12,594 nt of DNA from Sulfurimonas sp. GTDB lineage: Bacteria > Campylobacterota > Campylobacteria > Campylobacterales > Sulfurimonadaceae. The notes beneath the pieces are model-generated. The model saw only the letters and a list, made by a program, of their open reading frames with translations, was not told the origin of the DNA and ran no database searches. Numbering within the stretch: position 1 is the stretch's first letter; every line of letters starts with the position of its first letter. This document shows positions 8,989-12,594 of the stretch, piece by piece. The stretch spans positions 1-12,594 of the forward strand of contig JAMOSE010000089.1 of the NCBI GenBank assembly GCA_027063215.1. Reading direction: 5' to 3'. Both the position numbers and the translations under genes were made by a program.

Positions 8989-9448
8989 ATCCAACAGCAC
9001 CTATTTTATAGAGTGGTGTTGCGTTTGTACTAAACTCGTTATAATCCAGTTCATCAGGAAGTCGAAATGTGACTTCCGGAACTGTTTCGAACTTTTGAGT
9101 TTTTATTTCTGAGACAATTTTAACAAAACATAGCTTTCCTATCGCTTTTATAGGTTGATTTTCATTAAAATAAAAAGCATCTCTGGCATATAAGGGAATC
9201 CCTTTTAAAACAGAGAGTGATTTTAAAAATATATAAGCTACTTTAATCGCCATAAAACTCCCTGGACCATTTGCATAAAAGAGTCTCTCTATCTCATACT
9301 TTTTAAAAAGTTTTTCAAAAATAAGAGGAAGAATGTCAGAGCTTTTTGCCTCTGAACGTATTGTTTCAACAAGTTTTTTATCTTCATAAATACCAATTAA
9401 GATCGGAGAAGTGAGTGTAATGAGTAAAACATCTACTTTTTTAGGCAT
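8987..9448 (-). CDS. Short TsaB/YeaZ-like protein (t6A tRNA modification partner)
   Basis: TsaB is the scaffold of the TsaB-TsaD-TsaE complex that makes N6-threonylcarbamoyladenosine in tRNAs reading ANN codons. This protein has 153 residues. YANGPGSFMAIKVAYIFLKSLS at 58-79 and KGIPLYARD at 82-90 match the TsaB core (GPGSFTG-x-R, then a helix, then GIPL). The N-terminal strand pair VLLITLTSPILIGIYED at 7-23 corresponds to the ILALDTS opening, but the Asp is replaced by Leu. Typical TsaB proteins have about 230 residues, so most of the second actin-like lobe is missing. The gene is intact and I recall a short gene in this slot in Campylobacter (Cj0133), so shortening is probably a lineage feature. 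It overlaps lpxC by 8 nt. Confidence 0.7.
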   Translation of the reverse strand: MPKKVDVLLITLTSPILIGIYEDKKLVETIRSEAKSSDILPLIFEKLFKKYEIERLFYANGPGSFMAIKVAYIFLKSLSVLKGIPLYARDAFYFNENQPIKAIGKLCFVKIVSEIKTQKFETVPEVTFRLPDELDYNEFSTNATPLYKIGAVG

Positions 9449-10325
9449 ATGCTTTTTCTAACTCTCTCATTTTTTCACCAACTACTTCTATAACTTCATA
9501 ATTTTCAGCATTTTCCAAAAGTGCAATGGTCAATTTATGATTAAGATCATGACTTCCAGCCATCGCTTCATAATTTCCTATAAAATTCATGCCAATTAAA
9601 CTCATATCACCAATAGCATCTAAAATTTTATGACGAACAAATTCATCAGGAAAACGTAAACCTTCTGGATTTAAAATCTTTTTTTCATCTAAAACAATAG
9701 CATTTTCCAAGGATCCTCCAAGTGCCAATCCTTTAGAACGCAAATACTGTACTTCATGTAAAAAACCAAATGTTCTTGCACGGGCTATCTCTTTTTTGTA
9801 ACTCTCTTTTGTAAAATGAAGAACATACGCCTGTTCTTGAATAACAGGATGTGGAAATTTAATAGTAAAATCATAATGTAAATCCGGAGAAGGAGAGAGT
9901 TTTACATACTTTTCACCCTCTCGTACTTCTACATCTTTTTTAATTCGCATAATTTTTTTAGGAGCATCGAGTTCAACAATACCAGCTTCATCTAAAAGCA
10001 TACAATAACTCGCACTGCTGCCATCCATTACCGGAACTTCATCGGCATCAACTGTTATCTTGAGATTGTCAATTCCATACGCATAAATTGCTGAAAGCAA
10101 ATGCTCTATTGTTGAGATAATATGACCGTTTTTTCCAATAACAGTTGCCATTTTTGTATCAACTACATTTTCAGGAAGCAGAGGAATAGAAACATCAACA
10201 TCAGAACGATAAAACACTATACCGCTATTAGCTTCTAAAGGTTCAAGTTTCAACTTTACAGGAGAACCCTTATGTAAACCTATTCCTACGAGTTCTGCAC
10301 TTTTTTGTATAGTAGTTTGATACAT
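9441..10325 (-). CDS. lpxC: UDP-3-O-acyl-N-acetylglucosamine deacetylase
   Basis: LpxC catalyses the committed step of lipid A synthesis, a zinc-dependent deacetylation in the cytoplasm. It has 294 residues. QKSAELVGIGLHKG at 7-20 is the N-terminal signature. STIEHLLSA at 71-79 supplies Glu74 (general base) and His75 (zinc). FVRHKILDAIGD at 229-240 supplies zinc ligands His232 and Asp236, and GSHDLNHK at 257-264 carries the catalytic His259. All catalytic residues are present. AGGAA lies 8-9 nt before the ATG, and the gap from the M23 gene is 8 nt. Placement beside a peptidoglycan hydrolase groups outer-membrane and cell-wall functions. Confidence 0.97.
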   Translation of the reverse strand: MYQTTIQKSAELVGIGLHKGSPVKLKLEPLEANSGIVFYRSDVDVSIPLLPENVVDTKMATVIGKNGHIISTIEHLLSAIYAYGIDNLKITVDADEVPVMDGSSASYCMLLDEAGIVELDAPKKIMRIKKDVEVREGEKYVKLSPSPDLHYDFTIKFPHPVIQEQAYVLHFTKESYKKEIARARTFGFLHEVQYLRSKGLALGGSLENAIVLDEKKILNPEGLRFPDEFVRHKILDAIGDMSLIGMNFIGNYEAMAGSHDLNHKLTIALLENAENYEVIEVVGEKMRELEKAYA

Positions 10326-10333
10326 ATTTTTTC

Positions 10334-11701
10334 CTATTGTTGGTCAATAATCTTTTTAGCGTTTTTAATTATATCACTAATATTAAGTTTTATCCACTGT
10401 CTGTCCATCCACTCCTGTGGTCGAACTTCTATCCCTTGCACTAAAACACCAAAATGAAGGTGATCTCCCATAGCATAACCACTTTTACCGGTATTTGCTA
10501 TTTTAGAGTTAGGCGGAACTTCTTCCCCTTCACTTACATCTACACTCGAACAGTGCCCATAAATTGTATAAAGACCTAAACCATGTGAAAGTACAGGCAT
10601 ATTTCCATAAAGTCCATTAAAATCAGAAAATACAACTTTCCCGCCATTTTGCGTTTTTATAGGTGCCATGGCATGCGATGCCAAATCAAGCCCTAGATGG
10701 TATGCTTCACTGATGAACTTTCCATTATAGTAATATTTTCTATGATCGCCAAAATGTGCAACAACTGCACCATTTTTAAGTGGATACATACGTCTGACTT
10801 TAAAATCACTTATCATCTCTTCTGGTACAGGTGATGTTAATTTATGAATAAGTTTTTCATTTTTGGCACGTACATCTTCATTTATAATTTTAAACTGTTC
10901 CAATTTATCTTCAACACCTTGTGTCTCTTCAAAGTCTTCTGCCAAATCATATATTTTACCTTTTAAAAATTTATCTGAAAGCTTAATCTTGGAAAGACGA
11001 TATTTTTTATTTTTCAGATAGAATGGAATATATGTTTTTCTTATGTTTGAAGCCAAGTCTCGAGCAACAACAGTAGCTTTAAAACTACTGTCTTGAACAG
11101 GCCATGCAAGTAAAGCTATATAATACCCTTCTTTGTAGAACGGTTCTGCTTTAAAATGTTTATTGTGATTTGATAAAATATAAATATCATCAAGATTTTC
11201 ATCTTCAACTTTAAAAATAACAAGGGCAGAACCACCTTTAGAAATTTTATAGGAATTTCCAACGATACTTACACGTGGTCTTTTTTTATCAATTTGCATT
11301 GTAAAAACACTCTGAGCACTGTTGCCTTTTAAGAAATTCCATTTACTTGTATCTTGTGCCTGAACAACTAAAGTAAGTTCTTTATCTTTCATAGTATAAG
11401 AGCCACGCGGTGGTTTGACTGCAAGATTTAACTCTTTTTGTGGAGCTAAAAGCTGTTCGTACTGTAATGTTTTGTCACCATCTTGCGTATGCATTATAAT
11501 TTTATAAGATTGAATACCACTATCATCACTAATCTTAATTTTTAATGGTTTTTTCAAATTCCAGTATCCATTATTTTTCTCTAATGAAATAGTAGGAGCC
11601 TTTCGCTCAAATGTTTCTGAAAAATAAACATACAAAGTCGCTGCTATAATAAGAGCAAACACCAATAAAAGACCGATTGAAGAGTTATTTTTTCTTCTCA
11701 A
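10334..11701 (-). CDS. Membrane-anchored M23 peptidoglycan endopeptidase
   Basis: This 455-residue protein has the form of a periplasmic zinc hydrolase that cleaves peptide cross-links in the cell wall. A signal anchor lies at residues 9-27 after a basic start (RRK). Residues 33-230 look like two beta-sandwich, Ig-like domains (each opens with a P-x-I/V-S motif near 36 and 142). A helical linker follows at 250-290. The M23 domain at about 305-435 has HLGLD (His335, Asp339), YGH (His383) and HLHFG (His414, His416), the complete zinc and catalytic set. The start is TTG at 11699-11701 with AGGAAG 6 nt upstream; no ATG precedes the membrane segment. It overlaps the upstream gene by 17 nt. It resembles the cell-shape M23 proteins of helical relatives in type, but I cannot assign a specific ortholog. 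Confidence 0.92.
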   Translation of the reverse strand: MRRKNNSSIGLLLVFALIIAATLYVYFSETFERKAPTISLEKNNGYWNLKKPLKIKISDDSGIQSYKIIMHTQDGDKTLQYEQLLAPQKELNLAVKPPRGSYTMKDKELTLVVQAQDTSKWNFLKGNSAQSVFTMQIDKKRPRVSIVGNSYKISKGGSALVIFKVEDENLDDIYILSNHNKHFKAEPFYKEGYYIALLAWPVQDSSFKATVVARDLASNIRKTYIPFYLKNKKYRLSKIKLSDKFLKGKIYDLAEDFEETQGVEDKLEQFKIINEDVRAKNEKLIHKLTSPVPEEMISDFKVRRMYPLKNGAVVAHFGDHRKYYYNGKFISEAYHLGLDLASHAMAPIKTQNGGKVVFSDFNGLYGNMPVLSHGLGLYTIYGHCSSVDVSEGEEVPPNSKIANTGKSGYAMGDHLHFGVLVQGIEVRPQEWMDRQWIKLNISDIIKNAKKIIDQQ

Positions 11702-12371
11702 AGTAAACTTCCTTCTTTAAATTAATTATTTTATTCTTTTCATCATTTTTTATGATCATAACTTCTTTTACATTCACAAGACTTAAAATTTCTTTCGCTA
11801 TAAAATCCACATCACACCACTGAGCCCCTGTAGTTATAAAATCTTTTTCATCAAGATCCACATAGGCAACTTCACCATTTTGCTGTAAAAGAAGTTTTTT
11901 ATAAGCTATTGCTTTTAAACGAAAAATTCGTAATGGAATTTTCTGTGTAAGTTCTTCAATGCACAACTGACGTTCTGCACCATATTCTATCAATTCACTA
12001 ACGATAGCAAAGATCGTGCCATCACATGCACTACTTAAAAAATTTTCATACTGTTCTAAAAAACCAGCAAAAAAAGCAGTTGCAATCTTTTTATTAATTT
12101 TAATCTTGTTTTCTTTAAAATAAAAGTAAAGATCAAGAAGTTCTATATTATTAACAGAAAAATAAAAATCTGCTGATACAGGTTTTTGTAATCGTGATTT
12201 TTCATACCAGGGTAAAAAAGCATACCTGCTAACTTCTTCAGCTCCATACAAAGAGACTTTTTTATGTAAAGATAGCATATAAGAGTATAAAATACTTGCC
12301 TGTATGAAATGGTTTTTATCATACTCTACCACTATATGTTTTATCTTCTTGATTTCATCTTGTGGTATCAA
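11685..12371 (-). CDS. Degenerate DHH-family phosphoesterase-like protein
   Basis: This 228-residue cytoplasmic protein aligns by eye with NrnA-type DHH/DHHA1 phosphoesterases (nanoRNA or cyclic-dinucleotide degradation). Residues 14-28 align with the motif I region (usually THINPDGDAIGS), residues 96-111 with the ATALYTGILTDTGSF region, GAERQLCIEELTQKIP at 131-146 with the following helices, and 160-208 with the DHHA1 domain. The metal ligands are gone: motif I His to Glu16, its two Asp to Asn20 and Phe22, and the DTG Asp to Gln107. The DCG and DHH motif region, some 55 residues, is missing. It is probably a pseudoenzyme with a binding or regulatory role. Start is TTG 12369-12371 after a stop 9 nt upstream, with AGG 5 nt ahead. 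It heads the operon and overlaps the M23 gene. Confidence 0.72.
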   Translation of the reverse strand: MIPQDEIKKIKHIVVEYDKNHFIQASILYSYMLSLHKKVSLYGAEEVSRYAFLPWYEKSRLQKPVSADFYFSVNNIELLDLYFYFKENKIKINKKIATAFFAGFLEQYENFLSSACDGTIFAIVSELIEYGAERQLCIEELTQKIPLRIFRLKAIAYKKLLLQQNGEVAYVDLDEKDFITTGAQWCDVDFIAKEILSLVNVKEVMIIKNDEKNKIINLKKEVYFEKKK

Positions 12372-12397
12372 ACGGACCTACCAAATTATTAAGATAA

Positions 12398-12450
12398 TAG
12401 ACTTCTTGCAAAACTCCTATAAGCCTCAAAGGAGTTTTGCAAGAAGTCTA
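12398..12450. repeat. Perfect 21-bp inverted repeat (long hairpin)
   Basis: The arms at 12398-12418 and 12430-12450 are perfect inverted copies (outer end TAGACTTCTTGCAAAACTCC) around an 11-nt loop. The structure lies in the 92-bp gap between the FlhB-like stop and the DHH-like start. On the minus strand it is not followed by a clean T run, so it is not a standard terminator. The TTGCAAAA near the arm tips recalls ends of some IS5-family insertion sequences, which would make it a miniature element, but that resemblance is from memory and weak. It could also be a 5' leader structure. Confidence 0.85.
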
Positions 12451-12455
12451 ATAAA

Positions 12456-12486
12456 ATTATATACTATTTTTTATTCATCTTGTAAA
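12456..12486 (-). promoter_or_regulatory. Candidate promoter of the main operon
   Basis: A consensus TATAAT (12456-12461) lies just past the FlhB-like stop on the minus strand, with a TTTACA (12481-12486) 19 bp upstream. Predicted transcription starts near 12449, so the 21-bp hairpin would open the mRNA leader. The 19-bp spacing is long, and the AT-rich background makes chance matches common. Confidence 0.4.
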
Positions 12487-12594
12487 CATAAGCAAGGACT
12501 TCAGCTACTGCGGCAAAGAGTGTCTCTGGAATTGGGTGTTCTACTTCAACTTCACTATACAAAGAACGTGCTAAGGGTGGATTTTGTACTATAT
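12464..12594 (-). CDS. C-terminal end of an FlhB-type flagellar export protein (5' truncated by window edge)
   Basis: The last 43 codons of a minus-strand gene are visible, ending in a TAG at 12464-12466. The fragment carries QNPPLARSLYSEVEVEHPIP, then ETLFAAVAEVLAYVYKM and NKK. This matches the end of the FlhB/YscU cytoplasmic domain, downstream of the NPTH autocleavage site in full proteins (P-x-LAR-x-LY, then IP-x-x-x-(F/Y)-x-AVAEVLA-(Y/W)-V). It may be full FlhB or the short FlhB-C-like paralogue (FlhX type) known in this phylum. The abrupt end after VYKMNKK fits the short form, but the upstream part outside the window decides. The role is substrate switching in the flagellar type III exporter. 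Confidence 0.8.
   Translation of the reverse strand, partial: IVQNPPLARSLYSEVEVEHPIPETLFAAVAEVLAYVYKMNKK

Noticed and set aside
12391..12455. Target-site duplication flanking the 53-bp hairpin
   Set aside because: A 3-bp AAT can be matched on both sides, but the flanks are so AT-rich and the arm boundary so flexible that it carries no weight.

Overview
The window looks like the core chromosome of a Campylobacterota (epsilonproteobacterial) species, probably near Sulfurimonas and its relatives. The evidence is an AT-rich composition, tightly packed and overlapping genes, and a gene order (M23 peptidase, lpxC, a tsaB-like gene, thrB, ylxR, infB, rbfA, rimP) that I recall from the Campylobacter jejuni Cj0131-Cj0138 region. 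The genus is an inference; no rRNA or other marker is present. Almost everything is on the minus strand, so transcription runs from high to low coordinates.

Right end (12594 to about 12372): the C-terminal tail of an FlhB-type export protein is followed by a 21-bp perfect inverted repeat. A consensus -10 box sits between them, so the hairpin may be the 5' leader of the next operon rather than only a terminator.

Main operon (12371 to 2615): eleven genes in one direction, many overlapping or within 10 nt. They are a degenerate DHH-family protein, a membrane-anchored M23 peptidase, lpxC (lipid A), a short TsaB-like protein, thrB (threonine), ylxR, infB, rbfA and rimP (translation initiation and 30S maturation), ribD (riboflavin) and ubiE (menaquinone). 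Cell-envelope, translation and cofactor genes thus share a transcript. It ends at a tandem hairpin terminator at 2555-2603.

Accessory insert and tail (2551 to 86): a type II toxin-antitoxin pair (YefM/Phd-like antitoxin and ParE/RelE-like toxin) has its own promoter and a TGTACA-centred palindrome. Immediately downstream are xseA (exonuclease VII large subunit) and an FmdE-like protein, then an intrinsic terminator. As I recall, ubiE and xseA are neighbours in C. jejuni, so the toxin-antitoxin pair appears to have split them, and xseA now lies behind the TA promoter. A plus-strand gene converges from the left edge and only its last 28 codons are visible.

Most of the window is ordinary core genome. 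The points most worth following up are the toxin-antitoxin cassette upstream of xseA, the DHH-family protein that has lost its metal-binding residues, and the long hairpin at 12398-12450. No stretch over 300 bases lacks a gene, and I see no rRNA, tRNA, CRISPR array or transposase.
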